DNA of 60,000 nt from Takakia lepidozioides (lineage: Eukaryota > Streptophyta > Takakiopsida > Takakiales > Takakiaceae): contig CM060733.1 in the NCBI GenBank assembly GCA_030704615.1, positions 25,360,001 through 25,420,000 of the forward strand. Direction: 5' to 3'. The notes beneath the pieces are model-generated. The model was not told the origin of the DNA. It made no database searches and saw nothing but the letters and a program-made list of their open reading frames with translations. Position numbers and translations under genes: made by a program. This document shows, one piece after another, positions 46,995 through 60,000 of this stretch; the first letter of the stretch is position 1; each line of letters begins with the position of its first letter.

Positions 46995-49900
46995 GCACCC
47001 TAGTTCGGTGCCACTAGTGCGGCCCGAAAAACCTTTAGAGGTAAGGATGATCTCAACAATAGGAGATCTGCTGTATATAACCGTACATAGAAGGGAAAGG
47101 TCTTAAACCAAGAAAAAGGGGGCTTTTGAGGGCACTTTCCGTCAATGCTGCACTAAAGGAGAACAATTGGTCATACGTTATAATCATTTTACTGTTATGA
47201 TGCAGAAAATCTTAGCTCTGGTGGGGTCTTCAACTGGGCATCATGTGGCCTCTTGTGAGTCCTTAAAGTTGGGGCCAGGCCAGGTAATTGTTTCTATTAT
47301 GTTTTCAAGTGAATAATGCCAACCATGCTACAACTTTAAAATCCATTTAGCTTTCAGTGCTCAAGGACAGCATGTCTGTGTGCTCCAGAACAGCCAATGT
47401 GGCTGTTTCAGGCCAAGTTTGGCATAGCGCCCTTCAGCTCTTGACGTGATGAGGGTGGGGTCAGTTGAGTCACATGCCTAATACAAGGTATCCTAAGATG
47501 ATCGACTCTATTTCTTGGAAGGGAGACCATCCTGTTACACAGGCTAAGTCCTAGGAGAAACAGGTAGAGTAGATTTTCAAGTACCTGAATATTAGGCAGT
47601 AAGAACTGACCATGCTAGATGAAGCTGACTTGGAGGCTGAAGTGTCTAAGGCCATGTCGGAAGCACAAAGAATGTCCAAATACAACAAAGTCAGGCATAA
47701 AACTTCCCTGAACTTGTTTCCAGTTTGTGACATGGGTGAGGACCTTAAGGATGAGCTGTAGGGCCTACCTATCCTCGGCACTAGACTGTAATTTAAACTC
47801 AGGAAGGGGAGTCTACTTTTGAACAAAAAACTACTGGAACGAGCCCCTCAAAAAGCCTCTTGTTCCACCCGGACTGGGCATGGGGTCTATGGCCACAAGG
47901 CTACAGCAAACAACGATAAGAATCAACTGTGGTTGGAAGTCTAGCAATTCACATAGTGGCCTCCATTCTGTCGCTTTTATGCGTGCCAGATTTTATGCAC
48001 AATATCCATTACCCATTTTCTGTACATTTGGAGAGTTTTTACAGTGAGGTCTTAACACATATGGGAACTCGTCAAATAACTTTCAAACTCATTCAACTCA
48101 TACCAATTGGATGACTGAATGATCCATTTCATCTTCAAAGGCATTTTGTGAAAGGAATGCAGGTGTCAGTTTATGATGTCCGGGGACCCAGGAAGGTGCA
48201 GACCTTTGTTACTAGGGGTGGTGGAGGTAATTTGTGTGCATAGAGCTTTTCAGTCTTCATCCAACCTGTAATAGCTCTGATTTTTTGACAATTTGTCTTT
48301 GGATGGGCTCTATCATCATTTGACATTGTGGTGATGCTTGGAGATTTTAGTAGTTGGAGGAGAAACTGTGACAGTGAATTCAGATTAGTCCACTATTCCC
48401 AGTCATCAAAGTGTTAGGAGATCCTAAAACCTAAAGAAAGCTTATGCTTGTAGTGTTGCATCTAAGGTTGAAATGTGTGTTTCTGCAGATATTGAGGCGT
48501 GTGCATTCTCGAAAGACGAAAAGCAAATTGTGGGGGCTTGTAATGGTGGAAATGGGTCGGTGCTCTACTGCTGGGATGTCGATCTGCCTAAGGCAAGACA
48601 CACCCAATCTTGGGTCCCCTCTCTTGATATTTCTGTATCTGCCAGCTCACTTTTTGTTTGTGATAGAAGGAGACCACCCTAGATTGAACTGCATAGTTGA
48701 AAATTCATCATCAGAAGAAGTACATCCACCATCTGCTAAAGGTAAGGATCCAAATAGGGACAGTGACCAGAGGTACATCCCCAGTGCAGTCTAAGCAGAG
48801 CAGACATTCACAGTGAACCAACCTGCAAAGGAAAACAAGGCTACTGAAGAAGCATAAGGCAGAGTTCTAACCCAAGGGATCATTGACATGCACCTGCAAC
48901 GACCCTGCCTAGAGGTAAACACCCCAGGATGAAAATTGGCAAGACATGCCAAGCCCAAGAGGCCCAAAAGCAAGGGCCCAGGGATATCCCCAGGAATAGC
49001 AAGGCCCTAGGAATATCCCCATCCTATGCAGAGCGACCGAAAACCTAAACACAGTTCAAGACAATCCCAAGGGTGACCCTGAAGAAACCAGGAATCCCAT
49101 CCTCTAAAGTCTGTACATTCCAGCCACACACTTACGTAAGTTTCTGAACCTGCCATTTCACTATTTAAGTCACCATCCGCTTCTGAAGCTGGCACTTTAC
49201 AACCATGCATCCTTCTCTTGAACTGGAAATCAAGCATGCCTCTGTGAGGCTGGCTTGCTACTAGGAAATGGCCTTAAGGAACATGAACAGGGATGAGCTT
49301 GATGGGCCCTGAGTGAAGCAACCTGGTCACCTATATGGAAGATTGGTTGGCCCCAGTAAGCTTAGAATTTCTTGCAGGAATTGAAACTGCCTTCAAGGAA
49401 ACAGTGAGGCTACAAATTTGGCAAATTACTTTTGTGGAAACAATGACTTACTGAATGCTCTGTCAAGTCCTTAGGGACTAGCATCTTTGCTGGGTGTGAT
49501 ATTAGGCATAGCTCATGACCGGTGGTGTACAACCTGCACCAAGTTCAGCTGGTGGCACTTGGCCATTGAATATGATGTTTTTTCAGTTGGAATGGTTATC
49601 ACACAGGAAATATGCACCATGGTGTTTCCACATGTAATAACGCGTGTTTCGGTTAACCCCAAGGATAATGAGGAGTTTGTTACCAGTGGTATGTATCCTC
49701 TGGGCAGCTGTTGTCTCTTTTGTCTTTGGAAAATAATCACAAGTTAGGGGGAAGGATTTACCTTCCAGGAAGTGGAGCTACACATGGAAATTTCACCTGC
49801 TAATGCCAATTGCCAATTCTCAGATTTTCTCAGTTTCTACAGAATACCTTCTGGCCCACCGTCCAAATTTCAATCCGGATAGGCACAAAATGAGAACATT

Positions 49901-52900
49901 CTAGGCAAGGTCTCATGTAAAGTCATGCCACTACAGTGTGTCTCAGCTCTTCTCTACATCCTACCCGATAACTGCCCTTTCAGCAGCTTCGAGAACAATC
50001 AAATGAATGCTGGACCTTTCAACATCAACATGTGAAGCCTAGGATCCTTACATCTTACACTGGTTAAGCCAAAGATTACACAAGCTTTGCTCCTCTGTCT
50101 CTGAAGTGTTTTCTTACTCACTTAACTGGGCATGATCCTGGTCAATGGTTGCTGGACCCTTTTTCCCTCAGACATTTTCCCTCAGACATTTTTTTCAATC
50201 CATCTGGTAGTGTATGTGGAGGGCTCCCTTACAGTTTGAAGTTGGTTGCAGAAAATCATACTGGTTGATGCTGATTTTTCCTTTCTTGTTCTTCTTCCTG
50301 TCCTCCGAAAGTCCCTGCAAATTCGAGCCTCCTCCAGGCAACAAACACTGTTTCTACTAGTGCAGGTCCAACACACTTCAAGTTTTGGAGTAGAAAAGAG
50401 GATGCAAACAACGATATCACAGTGGAAGGATTGCATGGACAAGATGGTTCTAAAGTCACATTCACAGACCATATCTGGCTGATTGACAATAGCATTGCAG
50501 TTGCAACTGCGGATGGCATTATCTTCGTTGTGAGCGAAAGCATGGTCAAACAGGTGTGTTTTGCCTTGCCACTCACAATATGTAACTGCTGTCCATCATA
50601 TGATGAGCCCCCATGGAGTGTCTTTTGAGTGAAGTTTTATTTACAAAGCTTCCCACCTTCGACTTTTGAACAGCACATGGATGTTAATCATCTTATGAAT
50701 GTGGTAGCAACAGCCATCTCAGAACGATGATTTCTCCAATACCCATACCCGACCTCTGTATAGTTGAGAATCTGAAGCATGTTTGCTGTTGGCTGGATTT
50801 TCATGGACAGAGATTGCTTGACACTGGGAATACGTTGTGTCTGGCTGCCACACCACGGGGTTTTTATACAGGCAGACAAGATGGATTGATCACCGAATTT
50901 ACTGGTTTCGATCTTGTCTCACGCAACAAGATGGTCAGTAAATGTTGTACTTCCCCAATAAGATAGCACTAGCAGACTTTTCTGCAGGCTTTACCCTTCA
51001 TTATATCTCCAGCCAATTTTAGTCAGTTTGTGACTCTCTCGAAAAATCAACCTGATAATTTGTCTCCTTAGTTCAAAAAAAAGGAGGTTCTTAACTCTGT
51101 TAGAATGACTCCTATTTCAATGAGGAGTACCACTTGCATGCTTTCGGCAAAGGGAGAAAGACACTTAGGTGGCCAAGTAAAAGGAGGAGAAATTCCTGCT
51201 TGATGGTCACAATTGTGGAAGTGGGTTTAATCAGATTCTGCTTGTAATGGGTGGTTGATTTTTTCAGGACAGCAGCAAGGATGCATACTCTGATGTTGTG
51301 AGCACCTCTGTGGCAAGGTCTCTTCCTTTTCCTTTCTTTCTAATTACCTGTCTGGCCACAAGGCTACGGCAAACAACGTCTTATGAGTACAATCTAATTA
51401 CCTGTCTGCAGCCCTATCTCCCTCTCTTCTAAGGGCATTGGAGATTTCAGGGTGGGCTCCGACAGTCTGCGGATAGAGACTGGTAGGTGCAATGTTGCGT
51501 TGGGAACTACAGGGAAACTGAAAGTGAAGAACATTTATTCTTTCACTGCCCATTATACTATGACATCCCTGGGAGATTCAACCTTCTGTTCCAGGATAAG
51601 GAGGTCTTTCATTACGAGGATCAGAAATGCTTGGCAGCTTACCTGCATGAAGCATGGACTCTTAGACAATCCTTTGAGCTTTAGTTGCTTCTGGGCTGTT
51701 TGTGGCCCCTCTCTCTTCTTGTTTCTTTCTTCTTGCTTTTGGGCTGCTTTATGGCTCTGGTTTTGTCTCCTCCCTCTTGTTTTTTCCCTATTCATCCGAT
51801 AAGCTCTTTGAGCTGTCCGTGGACGTTGTAAAGTACCATTTCATTTCATTTCATTTCTCCTCTTGTCCCATAAGCTCTTTGAGCTTCTTGCAGACGTTAT
51901 AAAGTACCATTTCTTTCCTGCCGTCTTAATCGTTTTTGTTTATACTGTGTAGCATCTCTCCGTTCTTGAGAAGACTGAGCGAAGGCCTTCATGAAACATC
52001 TTGGCAAAATTGAACAAGAACACTCTGAAATGAAAGACCACCAAAAGTTCACTAGCCCACCCGAAGTGCTGATGGACCAAGACCAATGAATCCTTCTAGA
52101 CTGAGTTAGCAAACTTCCTTGCAGATGAACATGCATATTAGAGACCTGATCCTAATTCTGGACGAAAAATCAACAGAAAACTTCCTTCTAGTTGAACCAA
52201 CCCCAGATTCTTGTATCCTTCCAGTAACAGATCACTTACTTTCTGTAGAGTGGTCCTGAAAATTCTAGGGAGAGAATTGGAATTCTCTTGGGCTTGAGTA
52301 TAGGAAGCAGTCTCAACGTCTCTGTTCTCAGACACATTTCACGCAGGGAAACTCTTCATTGTTCAAATGAAATTCCATAAGTTAGAGTGTCTATCTGTGC
52401 ACCATGACTTCAGTTGAAGGGGGATTATTGGAAGCATGAAATTACCTTCAAACGCTGGATGATGGAAGTGCAGAGACTTAGCACCAATCTCAACAATTGT
52501 GGTGGCACCCGATGCGGACCAAGTGATCTTCATTGTGGAGGCAAGTAGAGCAGCCTCCAAACTCAGCTTGAAATGGGTTATCAGTCAGAAACAATTGTAT
52601 GTGTGACTTAGAGTGCAGTCTTGAAGATCAGGTCAAACCCATCGTACATCAATAGTTGCTGATTTATACATGTCCTGTGCAGTTAATTGCTTAAACTCCT
52701 TTGGCCAGCAAGCTTTATTCACCAGTTTGTCTACTAATTCAAGAGACTTCAGCTGGTTCTTGGTCCTTCAAAAGCTTAAGGAAAGAATACCAGCTGTTTT
52801 AGATGCAAATGAGGGAGCAATTCGAAAGGATGTTTATGTGAGTACCCAAATGAGTTCCAGCTCCTGCTCATCTTCATGTCAGTAATTTGTCCTTTATTGG

Positions 52901-55900
52901 ATAGTCCCCCAAATCATGCCTTATCTATCACCATTGATCATTCCCTCCTACTCCAGGGACAGGCCGGAATGAAAAGAGAAAGAGCCAGAAGTGTGAGAAG
53001 GGGCCAGTAATTACAGCTATCCAGGCCATAAGGTGATATTTAATACACTGAGGTTGGGATTTGTCAAGGTCCAATCAAGCCATCCGTTTGACAATGCAGG
53101 GTGAAAATGTTGTGCGACTCGACCTGGGAAAACATGTCGCCAGTGATTTGACTTTACGTTCCCGAATGTCAGGTACTTACTACATTTTGCTTCCAAGTTG
53201 TGTGTGGAAGGCAATTGGAGTCTTTTCAATCTCAGATTTGATCAAAACGTATGCAGTTTGTTTTTTGACCCTGAACTGTTTGGAATTAGCAGTGTTTACT
53301 GTGGGTGCTTTGACGGATATGGATGTATGCCTGCATCGAATGCTCATTGTGACATGTGGTAAGGACAATGTAGTGCGCCTTTGGAGCTACGCTCAACTAA
53401 TTTGTGAGATGTCGCACACGTAAGTTGGAACTTGGGACATGGGACCCTTATGTCGTGAGTTATCATAAGCCTTCAGTAGATACATGAGAATGCATGTCAG
53501 GCAGGAGGATTTGAATAATGGAAGGCGGTTCATATAGACGGACTAGAGAAAGGCAGGAGCAGTATTGCAATGTAAAGTTGGCCTCAAGTGGGAAGCAAAT
53601 CTTTGTGTGCTGGCAAGAATGACCTTGTGAAGATCCGAACTGTTGGGTTCGGTGCTGTATCAATGTCAACAATAGGGAAAATTTTTGTTGCCTTTATTAA
53701 GAACACCTACTACAACAGATAACTCATATAAGGAGCTATTCACACTGTTTCTCTTTGCCAAACTGGAGGAGTTATAAGAAGCCAGCTACTTGTTGTTGGC
53801 ATATGGCTGCAGCTTTGATGAGGAACCACTTAGTGTGGCAATCAGCTGCTATCTGATGCTGGTGGGATTTATGCACTGCGTAAAAGTTTATCGCCTTCTG
53901 GCAGACAAGTAGGTGTTCCTTTTCTATTCTTATAAATGGTTTCCATGTAGTCAACTCTCCCTCTCCCTACTTGAAAACTTACTGACTGGGACACCAATTG
54001 AACTTAGTGATGCACCTCTTCTGGCTCCCAAATTAAGATAGGTGCAAGTAGTACTAGCCAAAACAGTGCAGATGTTGATCCGATCTTTGACACTTACACT
54101 TCACTGCAAACTTTGAAGCCATGTTTTTAAGTGCTCCTCAACCAACAATAATTTTTACTTTGTTAGCCTTAGCTATGGAAAATCTCCATTTCACAAATCA
54201 GATTTTCCATGGATGTGGTCAAGATTCGTGGGATGGAAGTCTGCTCAAGTTGGACTGTATGTATTGTTGCATCTGCAATGTCTAAAAGAATGTACTATAT
54301 CCAAAAGAGAGTTTAGCAAAGAATAGTAAATGTGATGCAGGATTGTACTCATTGACGAAATATCCTTGAAGGGGGTTAGTCAAATGAGGTGGAGTCCTAG
54401 TGGGCACTTGGTGGCAATGGCCACTGGAAGAGACGTCGTCTTGTTCTCATCCTCCACATGGAAGATTATTACTATGTTAAAGGTCTACTCCCCTTTTCTT
54501 TGCTGGGACTTTCTCTTCTTAAATACTTATTGAATTCTGGTCTATTTGCATTTGAAATTTGTGGTAGAACATTTCCACAATTTGTGGGGTAAATCAAAGA
54601 AGCCAGGGTTAAGAATTCAGTGGTTCAGACGAATTAGGATTACTGAACCATGTCCATCCAACCCCTTGCTCTCTTTTCATAGAAGACTCTAGCACATTTT
54701 AAGAGGGCAATCCTGATAAGCTCCTAAAATCCTTGGGGAAATTCTTGAGAATGTATTGTATATGAGTAGTTCCTCCTAGGCTCTCGAGTCCAAAGCTTTC
54801 ACAGTAGTTGCCCATCGGTAGACCACATCTGTGACTTTTTCAGATGTTCACTGCCTTGTGTGTAAACCAGGGTGTTTGCTTGACTTTTGAAGTCATGCAG
54901 AATGAATGGTGCGTCCACAATTCACACATCTTTGAAGAACTGAACGACAAATCTTTTTTTCCCCCATTAAGTAACAAGTGGAGTTTGACCTATCAAAAGC
55001 TTATGAGATCACCACGTCTCGATGTGGTAGCAGAGATGGAGTGTTTCCATTGAAACCTAGATCTTGATTTTGTCTTCCTCTCAGTTGAAGGACAATCAGG
55101 GGAAGTGAAAAATAATTGGGAAAAACACCAAATGATATTTCTTTCCTTCAACATTGTTGGGCATCCATGAAACAGGGATCATATCTGTAAATGCTGCTGG
55201 AGCTTTGCAAATTTCAGGTAGCTGGCCTGTTATGCTTAAACCAACACAGGCCAGTACAGGCTCTCGCTATATCTTTTAGGAATATCATTGGTGTAGATTA
55301 ACCACTCCAAATGGGTACCAAGCAAGTTCTCCAAAAATTCCAGACTACCAAAGGATGAACTTGCTATGGGGGAAGAGGTGAGGATAGAGGTAAGGAATGA
55401 TTTCATTCAGAGCTCATTTATTCACATTCTCTCTTTGTGGTGACCCTACTTCTGTGCTTCTAAAATTGACCAGCTGTTATTAAGGCACACAATATATTTT
55501 TGGGTTGACGCTGTTGTCGACTTGTCAGGGGAGTGGGCACTGAATTGGAGACTGAACGGAGCAGCACTAGCCCACCGAAAGTTAACGACTATGCAATGAC
55601 GTTAATAAGAGCTGGCCAATTTTAAAAGTACAGAAGTACGGTCACCACAAATGTTCTGTATTTGGACCTCTCCATTCCAATAACATCAATATAAAACAAA
55701 ATCGCGGAAAAGTCAAGTTTCTGGCTCTGCCAAGAGGGAAGAGAGAAGTACCGATAAATGAAATCTGGCATGTTTCTTTCTTTTGGTGCTTCCTCTGGAG
55801 AGCTCATGCAAAACATGCTTGTGCTCAATAAAACTCACTGCGAAGTCTGGTGGTTGGGTCCTTGTCTTGGCTACATACAACACAGGGTCACATGGGTGTG

Positions 55901-58900
55901 GTCACTTCACTTGCATGGTCTGCCGATTCTATTTACCTCTCATCAGCGGGCATCGATGGAGCCGTCTACAGCTGGTTTATGGACGGCTTCCATCGTTACT
56001 CAGAATGTGTGATAAAGGGCTTCCAGTACTCCTGCATTCTGTATCACCCAAACCGAAGATATATCTATGCGTGCGGGACCAACATACCTGTGCTGGCAAT
56101 TGACACTGACAAGAAACTTGAGTCCCAACATGTCGTACATGAGGAGAGATCAGATGAAAAAACTCTGGTGGAGATGGGTTATGCCAGCTCTGACGAGGAG
56201 GAGCCTACTGGGTCTAGCTGGGAGCACCATGTATTCAGGTTCTTAACCAATTGACTGAAGTTTTGTGTTTCCTACTCAGACAGAGACTATGTGGTGAAGG
56301 CTAGGGCATGTTTTGTTGCATTAGTTTCATTGGCTCTTGGACGCCAGGAATGTCTAACATCAGCTTTGGTTACTTGGTGAATTGACAGGGGTTCTGTTAC
56401 ATCTGAAATGAAACCAAAGGGTGTGACACAAATTGCAGGAATGTTTGGAAGGAAGCTGCTTATTGCAACAAATGAGGCAGGAGAGATGTTTGTGTATGCA
56501 CTACCGCTTGCAACAAATGAGATGATCCCTCTCTGGAAGAAGCCCATTAATGCAGGTACTTGCTCTATGCACACCACAAATAGAAAGTTGACTTCCAAGG
56601 AATCATGCCTGATACGTCCATGGAGACTTATGCTTTTGTGCAACTCCAGTGAGACCTCAAGAAAAGGTCATAGATGCATGATCTTATATTATCAGAGTTA
56701 AAACAATCAGCTTGTTACTCACCTGAAGAGGTGCTACAAAGCAGGGGACACATACATAAAGAAGTTGTCATCGAATACTTCTTTTATATCTTCTCATGAT
56801 GGCTGCTTTGCTGGTTGGCCTTGTTAGGTAGAATCACTGGCTTATTTGTGGATGAGAGACACAACTTAGTATTAATGGCATCAGCACAAGGCTCCATCAT
56901 TATGTCAACCATCAAGACAATACCCTTTACTGACGATCCTGATCCTCCTAGTCCGCAAGGGTTACTGCGTGTTGATGAAAATGACCCTGTGAATATCCTT
57001 TTGATGAGATGGCCTGAGGTAAAGGAGGTTAAACGAGCATCCCAGGTGCTAGTCCACCTCCTTCCACCAAGTTGGATGAACTTCATTTATAATCGATTTA
57101 ACATGTATCTGCAGACATGTGTTTCTGATGTCTGTGTTCATATATTATGCATCTCTAGGAAATTCATTGCTGTGCTACAACTTTGGTCATATCAATGCTT
57201 TCTTTCTTTCTTTCTTTCTTGCCTTCACCCTTAGACAATCCCTCGAGCAGTAGTTTTCTTTTTGCTCTGCTTTTGTTTTCTCTCTCATGTTTTTTCCCAT
57301 TTTGTCCCATTTTGTCCCATAAGCTCTTTGAGCTTTCCGCGGACGTTATAAAGTACCATTTGGTTTCATTCCATCTCATTTCTTTCCCTTAGACAAGCCC
57401 TCGAGCAGTAGTTGCATTTGGGCTGTTTTCTGGCTCTGGTTTTGTTTCCTCTCTCATGTTTTTTTTCCATTTTGTGCCATAAGCTCTTTGAGCTTTCCAC
57501 GGACGTTATAAAGTACCATTTCATTTCTTTTATTTTCTTTCTGCTGATGTTCCCCCTCTTTGGATCTTCAACTTACTCTTTGGGAGGATCATGACTCCTG
57601 AATTATATTTAGAAACAAAGGAGGAGATCAGCATCTATTTCAATTTCTAGCCATTGGTGCCTCAAGAGCTTATGGGTGAGAGCGTCTAATAAACAAAGAA
57701 ACACCCCACAAGAAAAATCCAGGCCTATATCACTGCTCAACAACTGGATGCATCATGAGTGGCTAAACCTAAGTGTACCCTTCCAACCAGGCAACCCTGC
57801 TAGTCTCTCACTACTGAACGGGTGGAAGACCAGGAACCAATCTAACCTTGTCAGATTAGCAATCAAGTCAAAAGATGCACCAGGACAACACATGCATGAT
57901 GATATTCTCCCCAACCAAGTAACTAGAAAGGTGCAATCCATCAGCACCCAACCGGGGTAGGGCCAAAATAACATCCCTTATATTACCTTTAGTATCTCAA
58001 CTGTGAGATTGTTGACCCTCATGATTGATCAGATGTCTTTGAACACCTCTAAGAGCTACACTTTGGACGAGGCGGAGCTCGGGTTCATGGCTTCTTTGGG
58101 GTGCTTGGAGGAATTTTTCTGTCTTTGTTTCCTTCCCCATCTTTTAGGCATCTTACTTTAGCACTCATTGTCTGTCCAGGCTTGTGTTCCTGTTGTGTGT
58201 TTTGTCATCCGGATTGGAGTGCTGTCATTTCTGCCGCTTCGCTCATTCGTTTTGCTTTTTGTGTCGCCGGAGCTGGTTAGACTGGTCACTCTTCCCTCAT
58301 TGGCCTGCACTAAGAGTGACTCTCCACTCGGTAGCATTTCCGTCATACAATCCTTGGCTTTTGGTAAGTGGCACCTGATAAGTCATGTGCTTGATTATGC
58401 TCTCTCTGAGCCCCTTCCCTTTCATCTTTGTCTGTCAATTTTATGTTGTAAGGGGATAGGGGTGTGGCTCTGGATTCGAGTAATAGAAAGAGCAAGCACA
58501 AATATGTGCTGGGGACCTGCAAGTTGATACATCAAACTGTGTGTGCAATGACGTCTTGCCCAAGTTGGCATCTCTCTTTCAGGAATTCACACTGCAACTT
58601 AAAAAGGAACATGAGGAGATGCTATACAAGGCACACATCAAGGATCAAGACAGGGCCCTAGCAATGAAAGAAAAAGATGAGTTACAAATGAAGCTCCAGA
58701 ATGAACTTGGACTTAAGATTCGACTGTTGGAGCAGCGTATTCGGATGGCAGAAAGCAACAAAGAGACCACTATCCAGAGCCTGTTGGATTCTCAAGAATC
58801 CAATCTGAAGGAGATGAATGAACAGTATGAAATGAAGGTGCAATGACTTTGGAGATCTTTTAGTTGGAACTTTAGACTTGTGACGCATGCACATTTTCTT

Positions 58901-60000
58901 CATGCCCAGGTTTTAATCTTCTTTTCTTCCTTTAATCTGCTGTTTTCTTTCAGATATACCTCCTCAATCTGCTTTTAAGAAAATATGACACTTGTGGGGA
59001 TCAATATGTCAAACCATGGTGCTTTCATAATATGATTGACCTGGATTTTGAGTTACTTTTAGGATGAAGGAGGTAAAGGAAGTGAAACAAAATGGAACTT
59101 TAGAAAAGGAAGAGAAGACAAAGATATGACGTAACAGGTGCTCATGGAGAGACAGAATCTTGTCTCCAATGTGTCCTCCAGTGAGCACTCACCTAAGAAT
59201 CTTGGATACAAAATAAGCTCAAAATGTCACATTGGTGTCATCAATCAGTGTTGGTATTGGAACCACGTGACCCCGAGGAGTCTAAACCTGGGGCAGATTG
59301 CTATCTGGGAATGTGCGCTCCAGTGTGTAAGAGCTTAGCGTTTCTGAACGCTTATTAATTGAGAAGTGGGTGTAAGATATTGAGTTGTACAAGAATTGTG
59401 AGTAGCTGAGTTTTGATTGAATAGCCAAACAGGGTAATAAGTTTTAATAACGTTATTGGGTGCAGATTCTGAAAGAGGCAAAAAGGGCACACATAGTAAG
59501 AAGGCAGGCAGAGAAAGAAAGGGATTCTATAGGAAGTTTGATGATGGAGAGGCACCGGGCCTTCATCCTAAAGATGGAAAGGCTGGAAATGCGATTGGAA
59601 GGTGCACAAGCAGCAGCTGACATGAAAGTACGCAGAGTGGAAGAGGTCTGCAATAAAGAAGTGGAGAAGTACAAGGTCTTTCTTCTTTTTCCTGCTCTCT
59701 GGAGCTGACTTCTTGTCGTTCAGTAGTATATCTGCAGAATTTACTCATGCAACCAACTGGAATTTCTAATACTCTTTATATTCTTGTACATGTGGGGACA
59801 GGAAAGCTATGCCATGGAAACAATGATTAATGACGAGGAGTTGGAGCGTTCTTTAAAACGACTGACAGAGGAGCTTTTAGCTGAACGGCAACGAGCTGAC
59901 CGGGCATTTGGACAGGTGTCGTATGAGAAGAATTGTTACATGAACTACCAAGCCAAGATTGGCAAGATGGAGGAGGAAGAAAAGCAAATTGATGCCAAAA
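46995..60000 (+). CDS. CFAP57: CFAP57/WDR65-like WD40 coiled-coil ciliary protein (partial)
   Basis: Exons with matching phase: 46995-47040, 47206-47283, 48163-48226, 48489-48592, 49607-49688, 50366-50553, 50811-50933, 51268-51317, 53293-53419, 53813-53908, 54341-54482, 55886-56238, 56389-56555, 56828-57018, 58583-58837, 59466-59675 and 59802 to the window edge. One or more exons between 51317 and 53293, possibly one between 57018 and 58583, and the 5' exons are unresolved. WD-repeat pieces include VSVYDVRGPRKVQTF, VSVNPKDNEEFVTSG, LTDMDVCLHRMLIVTCGKD with VVRLWSY, MRWSPSGHLVAMATG and VVTSLAWSADSIYLSSAGID. Exons from 58583 on are long charged coiled coil (LKKEHEEMLYKAHI, EKERDSIGSLMMERHRAF). 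WD repeats followed by coiled coil is the CFAP57 (Chlamydomonas FAP57) plan, a regulator of inner-arm dyneins in motile cilia. Confidence 0.8.
48593..49606 (+). other. GC-AG intron of the CFAP57-like gene
   Basis: The exon ending CTGCCTAAG at 48592 is followed by GCAAGA, a good GC donor. The next in-phase exon starts after CACACAG at 49606 and restores the family order (WDVDLPK, then EICTMVFPHVITRVSVNP). No GT in the area gives an open frame. Confidence 0.5.
51440..51915 (+). mobile_element. LINE 3'-end remnant with doubled tail, family 1
   Basis: Starts with DSLRIETGRCNV, continues EEHLFFHCPLYYD and LAAYLHEAW (polymerase C terminus), then the 3' UTR. The tail ATAAGCTCTTTGAGC...ACGTT-TAAAGTACCATTTC appears twice, at about 51799-51856 and 51869-51915, with ATTTC repeats after the first. 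The element lies in a CFAP57-like intron, sense to the gene. Confidence 0.65.
57185..57540 (+). mobile_element. Two tandem truncated LINE 3' ends, family 1
   Basis: Two units start with CCTTAGACAA-CCCTCGAGCAGTAG (about 57228 and 57387). Each runs through CTCTCATGTTTTTT and CATAAGCTCTTTGAGCTTTCC to GACGTTATAAAGTACCATTT. The first ends near 57380, the second near 57540, both followed by T/C/A-rich simple sequence. They lie within a CFAP57-like intron. Confidence 0.65.

Noticed and set aside
53100-53171. Exon candidate of the CFAP57-like gene (ENVVRLDLGKH...)
   Set aside because: The phase does not fit the preceding confident exon and similarity to the family is weak, so it is left out of the exon list.
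1-60000. CRISPR array, operon or bacterial features
   Set aside because: The window is intron-rich eukaryotic DNA; regular spacer-repeat patterns and Shine-Dalgarno-linked genes are absent.

Overview
The window is nuclear DNA of a green plant-lineage (streptophyte) eukaryote. Host genes are split by many short GT-AG introns and their closest recognisable relatives are plant proteins: a plastid Sec14-like protein, a plastid-type methyltransferase, two LigB/DODA dioxygenases and an NPR1-like regulator. A CFAP57/WDR65-type gene for a motile-cilium inner-arm dynein regulator is also present, so the organism should make flagellated cells such as swimming sperm. That excludes flowering plants. With the very repeat-rich intergenic DNA and a methyltransferase-carrying Gypsy element, a charophyte alga (for example Chara-like) is my best guess; a bryophyte, lycophyte or fern is not excluded. 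This placement is inference.

Layout. 1-2.5 kb: LINE debris. 2.5-5.2 kb (+): complete six-exon CPSFL1-like Sec14 gene. 6.3-9.2 kb (-): complete eight-exon plastid-type methyltransferase. 10.3-12.2 kb (-): four-exon DODA/LigB dioxygenase, head-to-head across about 580 bp with a complete six-exon NPR1-like gene (12.8-19.5 kb, +). 19.6-22 kb: Copia scrap, two SINE-like units and a degenerate tandem satellite. 22.7-24.6 kb (+): second DODA paralogue whose first three exons have exactly the same lengths as the first. 25-28 kb: LINE relic, a 653-bp piggyBac-type MITE with perfect 16-bp inverted ends in TTAA, and AT-rich DNA. 27.7-39.2 kb (-): a decayed ~11.5-kb Ty3/Gypsy element. 39.2-42.3 kb (-): LINE ORF1 remnant. 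42.5-43.0 kb: SINE/satellite block again. About 47-60 kb (+): CFAP57-like gene, open at the right edge, with LINE 3' tails in its introns.

The most striking item is the Gypsy element. Between protease and reverse transcriptase it carries a cytosine-C5 DNA methyltransferase domain with motifs I, IV (PCQ), VI (ENV), VIII and IX/X. After the integrase it carries a PHD-finger-like C terminus. It also has a 278-codon intact ORF of unknown function upstream of gag. Fragments of two host genes (one an IQ67-domain IQD gene) lie in its leader region. Gag and pol are broken by many frameshifts, so this copy looks dead; the architecture of the family is the interesting part.

Exon boundaries were deduced by hand from splice consensus, codon phase and remembered family conservation. 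No alignment or database search was run.
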